A stretch of DNA of 64,000 nt. Origin: Pseudomonas piscis (GTDB taxonomy: Bacteria > Pseudomonadota > Gammaproteobacteria > Pseudomonadales > Pseudomonadaceae). The notes under the pieces are model-generated. The model had not been told where the DNA came from. It saw nothing but the letters and a program-made list of their open reading frames with translations, and made no database searches. How positions within the stretch are numbered: the first letter of the stretch is position 1; each line of letters begins with the position of its first letter. The translations under genes and the position numbers were made by a program. The DNA lies in the NCBI RefSeq assembly GCF_009380155.1, contig NZ_WHUV01000001.1, positions 1,240,001-1,304,000 on the forward strand, given 5' to 3'. Below are positions 36,954-48,134 of this stretch, piece after piece.

Positions 36954-38288
36954 ATGATCCGTAAGCACTTCGCCGGTTTTGCCGCCAGCGCCCTGGCCCT
37001 GGCAGTGACCGCCCAGGCTTTCGCTGGCACCGTCACCACCGACGGCGCCGATATCGTAGTCAAGACCAAGGGCGGCCTTGAGGTTGCTACCACCGATTCC
37101 GCCTTCAGCTTCAAGCTGGGCGGTCGCCTGCAAGCCGACTATGGCCGTTTCGACGGGTTCTATACCAAGAATGGGAATACCGGTGACGGCGCCTACTTCC
37201 GCCGCGCCTATCTGGAATTGGGCGGTACCGCCTACAAGGATTGGAAATACCAGATCAACTACGACTTCTCCCACAACTCGGGTTCTTCCGATGATGGTTA
37301 CTTCGACGAAGCGACCATTTCCTATGTGGGCTTCAAGCCGGTGACCATCCGCGCCGGTCGTTTCGACCAGGACTTCGGCCTGGAGAAAGCCACCAGTTCC
37401 AAGTGGATCACCGCCATGGAGCGTAACGCCGCCTACGAGCTGGCCGACTGGGTCAACTCCCACGAGAACGGCATGGGCCTGCAGGTCAGTTCCGTGGTGG
37501 CCGACATGGCCTACCTGTCCGGTAGCGTGTCCGCCAAGGACATCAACGACAGCGACGGCGATAGCGTCAAGCAGTTCAACGCCCGTGCGGTGTTCGCCCC
37601 GATGCACGAAACCGGCAACGTCCTGCACTTCGGCCTGGACTTCGCCAGCCGCGATCTTGGTGACACCGCCTTCGACTCACGGATTCGCCCACGCCTCGGC
37701 GCGCGTGGTATCGCCACCAACGGCGGCAACGATGCCGGTGCCAACGGCAACCGCGCTACCTTCGGCGGCGGTGCCGGCCTCAACGCTTCGAACCTGACCG
37801 CTGCTGGCGCCTACGACAACGACCGGGTGTTCGGCGGTGAATTCGCCTTCGCCAGCGGTCCGTTCTCGGCCCAGGCCGAATACCTGACTCGCAAGATGAA
37901 GGCCGACAGCGCCTCCTACAAGGACGTCAAGGCCACCGGCTTCTACGGCCAACTGGCCTACACCCTGACCGGCGAGTCCCGCGTGTACAAGCTCGATGGC
38001 GCCAAGTTCGACACCATCAAGCCCGAGAACAAGCAGTACGGTGCCTGGGAAGTGTTCTACCGCTACGACAACATCAAGGTCGATGACAAGAACATCGTGA
38101 CCTCCACCGCGACCCGCGAAGTGGGCGATGCCAAGGCCAACATGAACACCATCGGCGTCAACTGGTATGCCAACGAGGCGATCAAGGTTTCCGCGAACTA
38201 CATCAAGGTCAACACCGACAAGATCACCAACAGCGTTGGCGACGACAGCGGCGATGCCCTGGTAGCCCGCGTGCAGTACGTGTTCTAA
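36954..38288 (+). CDS. OprP/OprO-family phosphate/polyphosphate-selective porin
   Basis: 444-residue outer-membrane porin with a signal peptide ending at about residue 24 (QAFA|GTV) and a C-terminal Phe (VARVQYVF) as required for barrel insertion. It resembles OprP and OprO of P. aeruginosa: [43 protein letters not shown], and [20 protein letters not shown]. It probably passes phosphate or pyrophosphate, or a related anion. In PAO1 oprP and oprO lie a few genes from the PA3285-3286 pair, which fits this order. OprP versus OprO cannot be decided here. Confidence 0.88.
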   Translation: MIRKHFAGFAASALALAVTAQAFAGTVTTDGADIVVKTKGGLEVATTDSAFSFKLGGRLQADYGRFDGFYTKNGNTGDGAYFRRAYLELGGTAYKDWKYQINYDFSHNSGSSDDGYFDEATISYVGFKPVTIRAGRFDQDFGLEKATSSKWITAMERNAAYELADWVNSHENGMGLQVSSVVADMAYLSGSVSAKDINDSDGDSVKQFNARAVFAPMHETGNVLHFGLDFASRDLGDTAFDSRIRPRLGARGIATNGGNDAGANGNRATFGGGAGLNASNLTAAGAYDNDRVFGGEFAFASGPFSAQAEYLTRKMKADSASYKDVKATGFYGQLAYTLTGESRVYKLDGAKFDTIKPENKQYGAWEVFYRYDNIKVDDKNIVTSTATREVGDAKANMNTIGVNWYANEAIKVSANYIKVNTDKITNSVGDDSGDALVARVQYVF

Positions 38289-38344
38289 GGCTGTCGCAAC
38301 AAAGTCGAGCTCTTTCTCATCCGTTATAGCTCCTCTCGTTTTGA

Positions 38345-38368
38345 CCCCGCCCTGGCGGGGTTTTTTTT
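38345..38368 (+). terminator. Rho-independent terminator after the porin
   Basis: CCCCGC-CCTG-GCGGGG followed by eight T residues is a textbook terminator 57 bp after the porin stop. The strand opposite leads into a gene whose stop lies at 38384. Confidence 0.95.
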
Positions 38369-38383
38369 GCCTGTCGGCCAGGC

Positions 38384-38785
38384 TCAGGGACAGTTGGTTT
38401 CATGCAGGTAGAGCCACTGCGCCGAGTCGCCCTGGATGCGGATCAACGCCAGGGACAGGCGCGCTGTCGCCACTTGATCCAGGCGATGGGTCTCCTTGTA
38501 GCGAATCGCCGCGCACTGGCCTTCCTGCCATACGCAGCGCAGGTCGCTGACCTCGATCTGCAAGCCTTGGCGGGCGCCCAGGGCGCCGCGAAACAGCTGC
38601 TCGACCTGCTCGCGATCGGCCATGGTTCCGGCGGTGGTGACCATCTGGAAGTCCTCGGCCAGCAGTTCCATGACCTGTTCGATCGGTGCCGCGCTGTCGC
38701 CCTGGGAGTGAGTGAAGACGCCATGGATCAACTGGTGGATCTGGTGAACGCTGTGCAGTGCCTGTTTAACGATCGACTGGTGCAT
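38384..38785 (-). CDS. SnoaL/NTF2-like small protein
   Basis: 133-residue protein with a cystatin-like alpha+beta fold pattern: N-terminal helix, then MELLAEDFQMVTTAGT, and beta strands to the end (LSLALIRIQGDSAQWLYLHET). I call it NTF2/SnoaL-like by pattern only. Its start overlaps the stop of the MFS gene by 20 bp, so the two are likely transcribed together, and it may modify or bind the transported compound. Confidence 0.6.
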   Translation of the reverse strand: MHQSIVKQALHSVHQIHQLIHGVFTHSQGDSAAPIEQVMELLAEDFQMVTTAGTMADREQVEQLFRGALGARQGLQIEVSDLRCVWQEGQCAAIRYKETHRLDQVATARLSLALIRIQGDSAQWLYLHETNCP

Positions 38786-40136
38786 GAAGGACCTTCTTCG
38801 GTGGGGTGAGCTTGCCGAGCAGCGGCAGGATGAGCAGGCCGGCCAGGGCGGCCAGCAGCAGGCTCAGGTGAAAGGCGCTGGTGGCCGGGACATGCCCGAG
38901 CAACAGGTTGTAGAGCATCAGCAACCAGGCGGCGCCGAGGCTGAAGGCCATCTGCCGGTTGATGTTCCAGATCACGCTGGCCTGGTGTGTATCGCTGCCG
39001 CTGAAGTCCAGCAGGGCGGTGGTCTGCGCGGTATTGGCGCCGGCGCCGCCGCCCAGGCCCATGAGCAGGTAGGCACCGATGAGCAATGGCAGGTCGCGGC
39101 TCGAGTCGACCCAGCACAAGGTGGCGATACCGGCGCTGTGTAGCACCAGGGCGATGGCGAACAGCCGGGCGGCGCCGAGCTTGTTGTAGAAGCGCCCGCA
39201 GGCCAGCATCGCCAACAGCGCGCCGGCGGCGTACAGCAGCATGAACATCCCGCTGTGCCGGGCGCTCAGGTGCAGGTTGTCCTGGAGAAAGAACAGGCTC
39301 AACAGGTTGACCCCGGTGAAGATCCCGGGAATGGCGTGGTAGATCGCCACCGACAGGCCGAGGCGGACATTGCCCAGCAGGCGCAGGTCGACGATGGGCT
39401 GTGGATTGCGCCGGCAATGCCAGCGGTATGCCTGGGCGAACGCCAGGCCGCCGGCCAGGCAGGCCAGGGCCTGCTGGGTCGGATATCCGCTGCCGTACAG
39501 CGACATGCCCAGGAGCAGTCCGGCCAGGGCGCAGCTGACCAGCAACAGGCCGCGCAGATCCGGGCGCCTGGCCACCTGGCGGTCTTCATTGGCGATCCAG
39601 CTCCAGGCCAGCAGCGTGGTCAGTAGCGACAGGGGCAGGCTGGCGAAGAACACCCAGCGCCAGGAGCCCAGGTCGACGATGGTTCCGCCCAGGGTCGGCG
39701 ACAGCGCCGGCGCCAGCAGCGCCACCGCCATCACCAGGGTCGAGATCCGCGCCCGCTGCGAGCCCTGGAACAGGTTGAAGGTCAGGGCCTGCCCGAGGGG
39801 GATCAACAGGCCGCCGGCCATGCCCTGGAGCAAGCGCCAGGCCACCAGCGGCAGGAAGCCTTCGGCCAGCCCGCAGAACAGCCCGGCGAGACTGAACAGC
39901 AGCATCGAGGCGGCGATGACCTGGCGGTTGCCCAGGCGTGCCGCCAGCCAGGGGCTGATGGGGATTACCAGGGTCAGGCCGAGGATGTAGGCGTTGGCCA
40001 CCCAGGCCACGCTGGCGCTGGAAACCTGCAACTGGGTGGCGATGCTGGGCAGCGCCACCGCCGACATGAAGATGTTCACGCAATCGATGAAGAAGCCGAG
40101 GAGGAATACCACCGCCACTTTATATCTGTAGGTCAT
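38766..40136 (-). CDS. MFS drug-efflux-type transporter
   Basis: 456-residue DHA2-like major facilitator, with a large hydrophobic core and about 12-14 helices. PISPWLAARLGNRQVIAASM carries the loop motif after helix 2, and helix 5 has the antiporter-like ALLAPALSPTLGGTIVDLGSWRW motif C. It probably exports a toxic compound. It diverges from the LysR gene at 40227 with 90 bp between them, so that regulator is the likely controller. The SnoaL-like gene follows. Confidence 0.82.
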   Translation of the reverse strand: MTYRYKVAVVFLLGFFIDCVNIFMSAVALPSIATQLQVSSASVAWVANAYILGLTLVIPISPWLAARLGNRQVIAASMLLFSLAGLFCGLAEGFLPLVAWRLLQGMAGGLLIPLGQALTFNLFQGSQRARISTLVMAVALLAPALSPTLGGTIVDLGSWRWVFFASLPLSLLTTLLAWSWIANEDRQVARRPDLRGLLLVSCALAGLLLGMSLYGSGYPTQQALACLAGGLAFAQAYRWHCRRNPQPIVDLRLLGNVRLGLSVAIYHAIPGIFTGVNLLSLFFLQDNLHLSARHSGMFMLLYAAGALLAMLACGRFYNKLGAARLFAIALVLHSAGIATLCWVDSSRDLPLLIGAYLLMGLGGGAGANTAQTTALLDFSGSDTHQASVIWNINRQMAFSLGAAWLLMLYNLLLGHVPATSAFHLSLLLAALAGLLILPLLGKLTPPKKVLHAPVDR

Positions 40137-40226
40137 GCCGCCTCCCGTTTTGCCCGCAGCTTAGGGAGCCTGGGCCGAGCCTGTCGAGGCGCCTATACTT
40201 GATTCATTGTTCTAGGAAATTTGACA

Positions 40227-41129
40227 GTGAACGAGAACCTGCACGGCCAGTTGCACCGGATCCAGACCTTTCTCGCGGTGGTGGACTTTGCCTCCTACAC
40301 CCGTGCCGCGGATTACCTGGGAATCAGCAAGGCCATGGCCAGCTTGCATATCAAGACCCTGGAGCAAGTGCTGGCGACGCCCTTGCTGACCCGGACCACG
40401 CGGCATATCGCCCTCACGGAGACCGGCCAGGATCTCTACGATGAATTCAAGGGAATTGTCGCCAATATCGATACGGCCTTCGACAACGTGCTGCATGGGC
40501 GCAACCGGGTGTCGGGCAAGCTGCGCATCAGCTCCACCGCCGAATACGCCCAGGCCTTCATCCTGCCGCTGCTGCCGCTGTTCACCGCGCGTTATCCCGA
40601 GGTGCGCCTGAGTTATCACTTCAACTCGTCGTTGAACGACCTGGTGGCGGAGAAGCTCGACCTGGTGATCCGCCTTGGGCACCTGGTCGACTCGGGGTTC
40701 AAGGGCCGCCAATTGGCGGACTACGGCATTGTCCTGGTGGCCAGCCCGGGGTTGCAGGAGAGCCTCGCCGTGAGCCGACCCGAGGAGTTGGCGAACTGCC
40801 CCTGGATCGGCAACAGCAACCTGGGCGGGCCGCCGGGCTGGACCTTCAGCCACCCGCGCCGGGGCGAGGTGCAGGTGCGGGTCACGCCCGGGCACGAGTC
40901 GAACTCGGCGTCGGCGATCCGCGCCATGGCCCTGGGCGGGATGGGCCTGGCGGTGTTGCCGGAGTGGCTGGTCCTGGGCGACCTGGGCGAGGGACGGCTG
41001 GTACGGGTGCTGCCCGACTACAGCCTGGCCCGGCAGCCGGTCCATGTGCTGTTTCCCAACAGCCCGCACTTGCCGCGCAAGTCCCGGGTGTTCATCGACT
41101 TCCTGGCCGAGCACCTGGGCCCTGCCTGA
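40227..41129 (+). CDS. LysR-family regulator (divergent from MFS efflux gene)
   Basis: 300-residue LysR-type regulator. HTH is YTRAADYLGISKAMASLHIKTLE, followed by an effector domain of the CrgA/DmlR-like class. Chosen start is GTG at 40227, eight bases after AGGAA; a TTG two codons earlier is too close to that site. Divergence from the MFS/SnoaL pair suggests it controls them. Confidence 0.85.
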   Translation: MNENLHGQLHRIQTFLAVVDFASYTRAADYLGISKAMASLHIKTLEQVLATPLLTRTTRHIALTETGQDLYDEFKGIVANIDTAFDNVLHGRNRVSGKLRISSTAEYAQAFILPLLPLFTARYPEVRLSYHFNSSLNDLVAEKLDLVIRLGHLVDSGFKGRQLADYGIVLVASPGLQESLAVSRPEELANCPWIGNSNLGGPPGWTFSHPRRGEVQVRVTPGHESNSASAIRAMALGGMGLAVLPEWLVLGDLGEGRLVRVLPDYSLARQPVHVLFPNSPHLPRKSRVFIDFLAEHLGPA

Positions 41130-41199
41130 GTGTCTCGGCGCGGCCGTCGATGGGGGGATATACTCGGCGGGTCGTTCGAGCTGACTCCCGGGGAACCTG

Positions 41200-42324
41200 A
41201 TGCCGCTGCAATCCTTGAACAGCCTTTCCGCCGTCGATCCCGTGCAATGGGATGGACTGCTCAAGGATGGGCAACCCTTCGTCCGCCACGCCTTTCTCAG
41301 TGCCCTGGAAGACAGCGGCAGCCTCGGGCCACGTTCCGGCTGGCAAGCCGAACACCTGCTGCATGTGGAAGATGGCCGGCTGCTGGCGGCGCTGCCCAGC
41401 TATCGCAAGTGGCACTCCTACGGTGAATACGTGTTCGACCATGGTTGGGCCGAGGCCTGCGAGCGAGCGGGCATCGACTACTACCCCAAGTTGCTCAGCG
41501 CGGTGCCATTCAGTCCGGTGAGCGGTGCGCGGGTGCTGGCGGCGACCCAGGCCGACGCGCTGGAGCTGCTCAAGAGCTTGCCCGGCTACCTGGAGATCGA
41601 GGGGCTATCCAGTGCCCATGTCAATTTCACCGACGACTTCAGCGACCAGGCCCTGGAGCGCCAGGCGGACTGGATGCTGCGCCTGGGCTGCCAGTTCCAC
41701 TGGCACAATCGCGGCTATCGGGATTTCCAGGACTTCCTCGATACCCTGAGTTCGCGCAAGCGCAAGCAAATGCGCAAGGAGCGCGAGCAGGTGGTGGGGC
41801 AGGGCATGGACTTCCAGTGGCTGGAGGGGGCCGAACTCAGTGAGGCGCAGTGGGACTTCGTCTATGCCTGCTACGCCAACACCTATGCGGTGCGCCGCCA
41901 GTCACCCTACCTGACCCGCGACTTCTTCAGCCTGCTGGCCGAACGCATGCCCGAGGCGATCCGCGTGGTCCTGGCCTGCCAGGGCGGGCGGCCGGTGGCC
42001 ATGGCTTTCAGCCTGATCGGGGGCGGCAGTTTCTATGGGCGCTACTGGGGCTGCCTGGCGGAGTTCGACCGCCTGCATTTCGAGACGTGCTTCTACCAGG
42101 GCATGGACTATGCGATCGCCCATGGGCTGCAGCGCTTCGACGCCGGAGCCCAGGGCGAGCACAAGCTGATTCGCGGTTTCGAGCCGGTGCTCACCCGCTC
42201 CTGGCATTACCTGCGCCATCCCGGGTTGAAGACTGCGGTGCAGGATTTCCTCCAGCGTGAGCGGGCCGGCGTCCAGGCCTATGCCGAACAGGCCAGGGAC
42301 GCCTTGCCCTACCGCCAGGCCTGA
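41200..42324 (+). CDS. FemAB/GNAT-like acyltransferase (DUF482-type)
   Basis: 374-residue protein related to the FemAB-type acyl/aminoacyl-transferase fold (two GNAT domains): GRLLAALPSYRKWHSYGEYVFDHGWAEA, the RKRKQMRKERE region, and AMAFSLIGGGSFYGRYWGC with FETCFYQGMDYAIAHGLQRFDAGAQGEHKL at the C-terminal GNAT half. I recognise it as the DUF482/peptidogalycan-biosynthesis-like family of proteobacteria; its substrate is unknown. Start ATG at 41200 after GGGGAA. Confidence 0.72.
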   Translation: MPLQSLNSLSAVDPVQWDGLLKDGQPFVRHAFLSALEDSGSLGPRSGWQAEHLLHVEDGRLLAALPSYRKWHSYGEYVFDHGWAEACERAGIDYYPKLLSAVPFSPVSGARVLAATQADALELLKSLPGYLEIEGLSSAHVNFTDDFSDQALERQADWMLRLGCQFHWHNRGYRDFQDFLDTLSSRKRKQMRKEREQVVGQGMDFQWLEGAELSEAQWDFVYACYANTYAVRRQSPYLTRDFFSLLAERMPEAIRVVLACQGGRPVAMAFSLIGGGSFYGRYWGCLAEFDRLHFETCFYQGMDYAIAHGLQRFDAGAQGEHKLIRGFEPVLTRSWHYLRHPGLKTAVQDFLQRERAGVQAYAEQARDALPYRQA

Positions 42325-42327
42325 GCC

Positions 42328-43026
42328 TCAGCGGTCTTCCTGGCCCAGCCAGCGGTAGACCAGGCCACCGACCACCGCGCCGAGGATCGGCGCCAGCCAG
42401 AACAACCACAATTGCTGCAGCGCCCAGCCGCCGACGATCAAGGCCGGGCCGGTGCTGCGAGCCGGGTTGACCGAGGTGTTGGTCACCGGGATCGAGATCA
42501 GGTGGATCAGGGTCAGCGCCAGGCCGATGGCGATGGGCGCAAGCCCCGCCGGGGCGCGTTTGTCGGTGGCGCCGAGGATGATCACCACGAACATGCCGGT
42601 CATCACCAGTTCGCAGACCAAACCCGCAGCCAGCGAATAGCCGCCGGGCGAGTGCTCGCCATAACCATTGGCGGCCAGCCCCGAGGCCAGCTCGAAGCCG
42701 GGCTTGCCACTGGCGATGAAGTACAGCAACGCCGCGGCGATCACTGCGCCGATCACCTGGGCCACCACGTACGCCGGCAGTTCCCTGGCCGGGAAGCGTC
42801 CACCCACCACCAGGCCCACGGATACCGCGGGGTTGAGGTGGCAACCGGAGATATGGCCGATGGCGAAGGCCATGGTCAGGACGGTCAGGCCGAAGGCCAG
42901 GGCGACCCCCAGCAGGCCGATGCCGACATTGGGAAAGGCCGCCGCGAGTACGGCGCTGCCGCAACCGCCCAACACCAGCCAGAAGGTACCGAGCATTTCA
43001 GTCATGGAACGCTTGAACAACGACAT
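42328..43026 (-). CDS. aqpZ: Aquaporin Z
   Basis: 232-residue water channel with six membrane helices. The two NPA boxes are HLNPAVSVG (NPA at 65-67) and [11 protein letters not shown] (187-189). The selectivity-filter residues of water-specific aquaporins fit: His175 in TLIHLISIP and Arg190 after the second NPA. AqpZ equilibrates water across the inner membrane. The start [11 protein letters not shown] at 43026 was taken in preference to an upstream ATG. Confidence 0.93.
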   Translation of the reverse strand: MSLFKRSMTEMLGTFWLVLGGCGSAVLAAAFPNVGIGLLGVALAFGLTVLTMAFAIGHISGCHLNPAVSVGLVVGGRFPARELPAYVVAQVIGAVIAAALLYFIASGKPGFELASGLAANGYGEHSPGGYSLAAGLVCELVMTGMFVVIILGATDKRAPAGLAPIAIGLALTLIHLISIPVTNTSVNPARSTGPALIVGGWALQQLWLFWLAPILGAVVGGLVYRWLGQEDR

Positions 43027-43160
43027 GGGAGAGTCCTTGATAGGTCGACCTATCAACGCGCTACAGCTGTTATGCATCCAGCAGATTAACTACAGGTTTC
43101 GCTCCGCAACCTAGGCTCAGTACAGCAGGCTTTGGCGGCAATTCCACCCGCCCATGAAAA

Positions 43161-43198
43161 ACGCCAGGCCCCGTGGGCTGGGGCTCTGGCGTCTTTTC
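43161..43198 (-). terminator. Strong hairpin terminator after the ABC transporter gene
   Basis: ACGCCAG-GCCCC...GGGGC-T-CTGGCGT forms a long stem. Read on the minus strand it is followed by TTTTTCAT, so it ends the ABC transporter transcript coming from the right. The 43027-43160 stretch to its left is the aqpZ upstream region, in which I see no other feature. Confidence 0.8.
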
Positions 43199-43216
43199 GG
43201 GGTGTTGTGCAGACCC

Positions 43217-43360
43217 TGTAGCCGCTGCTGGGCCTGCGAAGCTGCGCCAGGGCCCGCAGGGCCTTCCAATGATGGCGCCGGCTACCCGATCTTGCGGCCG
43301 CCGCGCGCCCGTACGCAGCCTGCGGCAGCGGCTACACCAACCACCTGTAGCCGCTGCTGA
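43217..43360. repeat. Cluster of three GTAGCCGCTG-type REP-like elements
   Basis: TGTAGCCGCTGCTGGGCCTGCG (43217-43238), an opposite copy CGCAGCCTGCGGCAGCGGCTACA (43314-43336), and a third truncated copy (43346-43360) lie between the ABC transporter stop and its terminator. The arrangement matches 20529-20580. Confidence 0.82.
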
Positions 43361-43364
43361 GCGC

Positions 43365-45197
<1,833 letters not shown>

Positions 45198-45206
45198 GGG
45201 GTCTGC

Positions 45207-45268
45207 AGCCCGTTGTACGGGCTCTCCTGTGCTATAGCGGACGGGGCGCCGGGTAGGGCGCCGCCGTC
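45207..45268. other. Two adjacent hairpins between ABC transporter and ppiA
   Basis: AGCCCGT-TGT-ACGGGCT (45207-45223) is perfect. GACGGGGCGCC with GGCGCCGCCGTC (45240-45268) forms an 11-bp stem with one bulge. They lie downstream of ppiA and upstream of the ABC gene, both on the minus strand, so may terminate or trim the ppiA transcript. Confidence 0.5.
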
Positions 45269-45285
45269 GGGGACAGGCTGCGTGA

Positions 45286-45849
45286 TCAGTCGATGCGCTT
45301 GGCCGACTTGATCAGTACCGGGTCGACCGGGACGTTCTGCATGCCTTGCTTGGTGGTGGTCTGGGAGTTGACGATCTGGTCCACGACTTCCATGCCGTTC
45401 ACCACCTTGCCGAATACCGCGTAGCCGGCATCGCGGCCCGGATCGAGGAAGGCGTTGTCGGCGACGTTGATGAAGAACTGGCTGGTGGCCGAGTTGGGGT
45501 TCGAAGTCCGGGCCATGGCCAGGGTGCCGCGCACGTTGTGCAGGCCGTTGGAGGCTTCGTTCTTGATCGGGTCACGGGTGTCCTTCTGCACCATCTGCGC
45601 GGTGAAGCCACCGCCCTGGACCATGAAGCCGGGGATCACCCGGTGGAAGATGGTGTTGGAGTAGAAGCCGCTGTCGACGTAGTCGAGGAAGTTCTTGCTG
45701 GAGACCGGCGCCTTGACCGGATCCAGTTCGATCTCGATCTTGCCGAAGCTCGTGTCCAGCATGACGTGGGGTGCCTTGGCCGGTTGCGCTGCCATCAGGT
45801 TGGCGGCGAAGAGTACGGAACCGGCGACGAGGGCGATTTTTTTCAGCAT
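45286..45849 (-). CDS. ppiA: Periplasmic cyclophilin-type peptidyl-prolyl isomerase
   Basis: 187-residue cyclophilin with a signal peptide ([20 protein letters not shown], cleavage about residue 20), like E. coli PpiA. Catalytic signature: [15 protein letters not shown] with the Arg, [14 protein letters not shown], and [13 protein letters not shown]. It speeds proline isomerisation in exported proteins. It lies three bases downstream of the hydrolase gene, so the two are one operon. Confidence 0.93.
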   Translation of the reverse strand: MLKKIALVAGSVLFAANLMAAQPAKAPHVMLDTSFGKIEIELDPVKAPVSSKNFLDYVDSGFYSNTIFHRVIPGFMVQGGGFTAQMVQKDTRDPIKNEASNGLHNVRGTLAMARTSNPNSATSQFFINVADNAFLDPGRDAGYAVFGKVVNGMEVVDQIVNSQTTTKQGMQNVPVDPVLIKSAKRID

Positions 45850-45852
45850 GGG

Positions 45853-46656
45853 TCAGTGATCCTGGGTGGTGGTGTCGACTGTATTGATGAAGTGCAGCAG
45901 GGTCTGGTTGAAGCGCTGCGGTTGGTCAAGCGGTGTGGCGTGCCGGGAGTCCTCGATCACCACCAGCTGCGCGTGCGGCAGCAGTTTGACGTAAGCCTCC
46001 TTGAGCGCCACCGGGGTGTAGTCGTGGTCGGCGCTGACGACCAGGGTTGGACAGGTGATACGGCCCAGGCGTTCCTGGACTCCCCAGCCGACGATGGCGT
46101 CGAAGCTGGCGAGATAAGCACGTTTGTCGTTTCTTGCCCAGCGTTCGGCCATCTTCTGCCGCAACTCGGCTTGCTCGGGCTTGGGAAACAGTCGCTGGCC
46201 CAGGGCCTTGCCGATGGCCGCCATGCTCAGCAGCCGGGACATGCTCCAGCGCTTGAACCACTGCCAATAGTCGTCGGCCGAGCGCAGCTTGACCTCGGGC
46301 GCGCTGTTGACGATGCACAGGCTCTTGAACAGGTGCGGCTGGTCCACTGCCAGCTGGAAGCCGATCATGCCGCCCATGGACAGCCCGACATAGTGCACCG
46401 GCCCCAGGCCCAGGTGTTCGACCAGGGCCATGAGGTCGGCGGCAAATCCAGGGATGCTGTAGCGCTCCCGGGGCTTGTCGGAGCGGCCATGGCCGCGTAC
46501 GTCCGGGATGATCAGGCGATAGCGGGTCGCCAGTTCCGGGACCTGCTTTTCCCAGTCCTGGGCGCTGGAACCCAGGCCGTGGACCAGCAGCAGGGGCTCG
46601 CCCCGGCCGTATTCTTCGTAGTGCAGGGTGCAACCTTCATGCTCGAAATACGCCAT
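45853..46656 (-). CDS. Alpha/beta-fold hydrolase
   Basis: 267-residue hydrolase: oxyanion-hole HGLGSSAQDW, nucleophile elbow GLSMGG (Ser94), acid region SADHDYTP and catalytic His in DSRHATPLDQP. Similar to BioH/3-oxoadipate enol-lactonase-type and esterase-type hydrolases, but the substrate cannot be fixed. Next is ppiA, three bases away; upstream lies a LysR gene on the same strand. Confidence 0.85.
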   Translation of the reverse strand: MAYFEHEGCTLHYEEYGRGEPLLLVHGLGSSAQDWEKQVPELATRYRLIIPDVRGHGRSDKPRERYSIPGFAADLMALVEHLGLGPVHYVGLSMGGMIGFQLAVDQPHLFKSLCIVNSAPEVKLRSADDYWQWFKRWSMSRLLSMAAIGKALGQRLFPKPEQAELRQKMAERWARNDKRAYLASFDAIVGWGVQERLGRITCPTLVVSADHDYTPVALKEAYVKLLPHAQLVVIEDSRHATPLDQPQRFNQTLLHFINTVDTTTQDH

Positions 46657-46687
46657 GGCAGAACTCCTTGTTCTGGTGGTTGGGACT

Positions 46688-47611
46688 TCAGGCTTGCTCG
46701 GGGGCGGCGAACGGCGCGTCCAGCGGCGCGGTGTCGAAGGTGCGCAGCAGTTCCACGAGGATCTGCGTCGCCGGGCCCAGGGGTTTGTCCTTGTTGGAGT
46801 AGAGGAAGAAGGTCGGATGGCGGCTGCCGCCCTGGTCCAGGGGCAGCACCTTGAGCAGGCCTTCGTTCAGCTCGCGCTCGATCATGTGCCGTGGCAGCCA
46901 GGCAAAACCCAGGCCGCTGCTGACGAACTTCGCGGCGGTGGCCAGGCTGCCCACGGTCCAGCGCTGCTCGGCACCCAGCCAGCCCACGTCCCGCGGTTGC
47001 TGGCGGCCGGAGTCGCGGATCACTACCTGCAACTGGCTTTCCAGGTCCTGGAAGGCCAGTTGTCGTTGCAGGCGGTGCAGGGCGTGCTCGGGATGGGCCA
47101 CGGCGACGAATTCCACCGAACTCATCTCGGTCCCCAGGTAGCCGGGGATGTTGAAACCGCTGATGGCCAGGTCGGCAACGCCCTCGAGCAGCACTTCCTC
47201 GACCCCGGACAGCACTTCCTCGCGCAGGCGCACGCGGCAGCCGCGGCTCTGCGGCATGAATGCGGTAAGGGCGCGGACCAGGCGCGCATTGGGGTAGGCG
47301 GCATCCACCACCAGGCGGACCTCGGCTTCCCAGCCCTGTTCCATGTGATGGGCCAGGTCTTCGAGCTGGCTGGCCTGCTTGACCAACTGCCGGGAGCGGC
47401 GCAGCAGCACGCCGCCAGCTTCGGTGAGCACCGCCTTGCGCCCATCGATACGCAGCAGCGGCACGCCGAGCTGGTCCTGCATGCGTGCCACGGTATAGCT
47501 GACCGAGGATTGCGAACGATGCAGGGCTTCGGCGGCTTGGGCGAAGCCGCCGTGATCGACCACGGCCTGCAGGGTGCGCCATTGATCCAGGGTCACGCGG
47601 GGCGCTTTCAT
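46688..47611 (-). CDS. LysR-family regulator
   Basis: 307-residue LysR-type regulator: HTH in VVDHGGFAQAAEALHRSQSSVSYTVARMQDQLGVPLL, and an effector domain containing the common AYPNARLV and VAVAHPEHALHRL segments. It lies 31 bp upstream of the alpha/beta hydrolase on the same strand and 50 bp from a divergent small secreted protein. The target is not clear. Confidence 0.87.
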   Translation of the reverse strand: MKAPRVTLDQWRTLQAVVDHGGFAQAAEALHRSQSSVSYTVARMQDQLGVPLLRIDGRKAVLTEAGGVLLRRSRQLVKQASQLEDLAHHMEQGWEAEVRLVVDAAYPNARLVRALTAFMPQSRGCRVRLREEVLSGVEEVLLEGVADLAISGFNIPGYLGTEMSSVEFVAVAHPEHALHRLQRQLAFQDLESQLQVVIRDSGRQQPRDVGWLGAEQRWTVGSLATAAKFVSSGLGFAWLPRHMIERELNEGLLKVLPLDQGGSRHPTFFLYSNKDKPLGPATQILVELLRTFDTAPLDAPFAAPEQA

Positions 47612-47661
47612 GAGGGGCTCCTCTTGTCCTAAGCTGGCGCTCCCGCATTGGAGAGCGCCGA

Positions 47662-47976
47662 ATGAGAAAATTCTGTTGTGTGCTGCTGGCCCTGTTGCCC
47701 CTGGGGGCCTGGGCCTATCCCATCGATGTCGACAAGCAACTCAACGGCCTGGGCATCGACTACACCGCCTACGACACCGATGAGGACATCGGTTCCATCC
47801 AGTTGAACAACTATGGCAAGACCGACGCTACCTGCACCGTGGTGTTTCGCAACGGTCCCGAATCGCCTCGCACCCGCCGGGTGGAGGTCGCGGCGGGGCA
47901 GAGCCGGAACGTCACCGCCAAGTTCAACCGCAAGATCATCAAGCTGCGCCTGGACCTGAACTGCCAGGCCAAGTGA
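47662..47976 (+). CDS. Small secreted protein with two cysteines, unknown
   Basis: 104-residue exported protein. The signal peptide is MRKFCCVLLALLPLGAWA. The mature chain is beta-rich-looking with two Cys (DATCTVVF and LDLNCQAK) that could form a disulfide. I cannot match it to a named family; Pseudomonas homologues are often annotated only as hypothetical. It is divergent from the LysR gene and about 160 bp ahead of azoR. Confidence 0.7.
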   Translation: MRKFCCVLLALLPLGAWAYPIDVDKQLNGLGIDYTAYDTDEDIGSIQLNNYGKTDATCTVVFRNGPESPRTRRVEVAAGQSRNVTAKFNRKIIKLRLDLNCQAK

Positions 47977-48134
47977 CTCCAGTGAAGCCAGGGTCGACGA
48001 CAACGTTGGGACTGGCTTCGCTTATAAACGAAATTATTGATTGGTTATAGCAGTTATTTGCGCTTTTTCATCGATATATCTCTGTTTAATCTGCGCCCCA
48101 TCGACTTACGCATACCCCGATGGAGGCTTCACCC

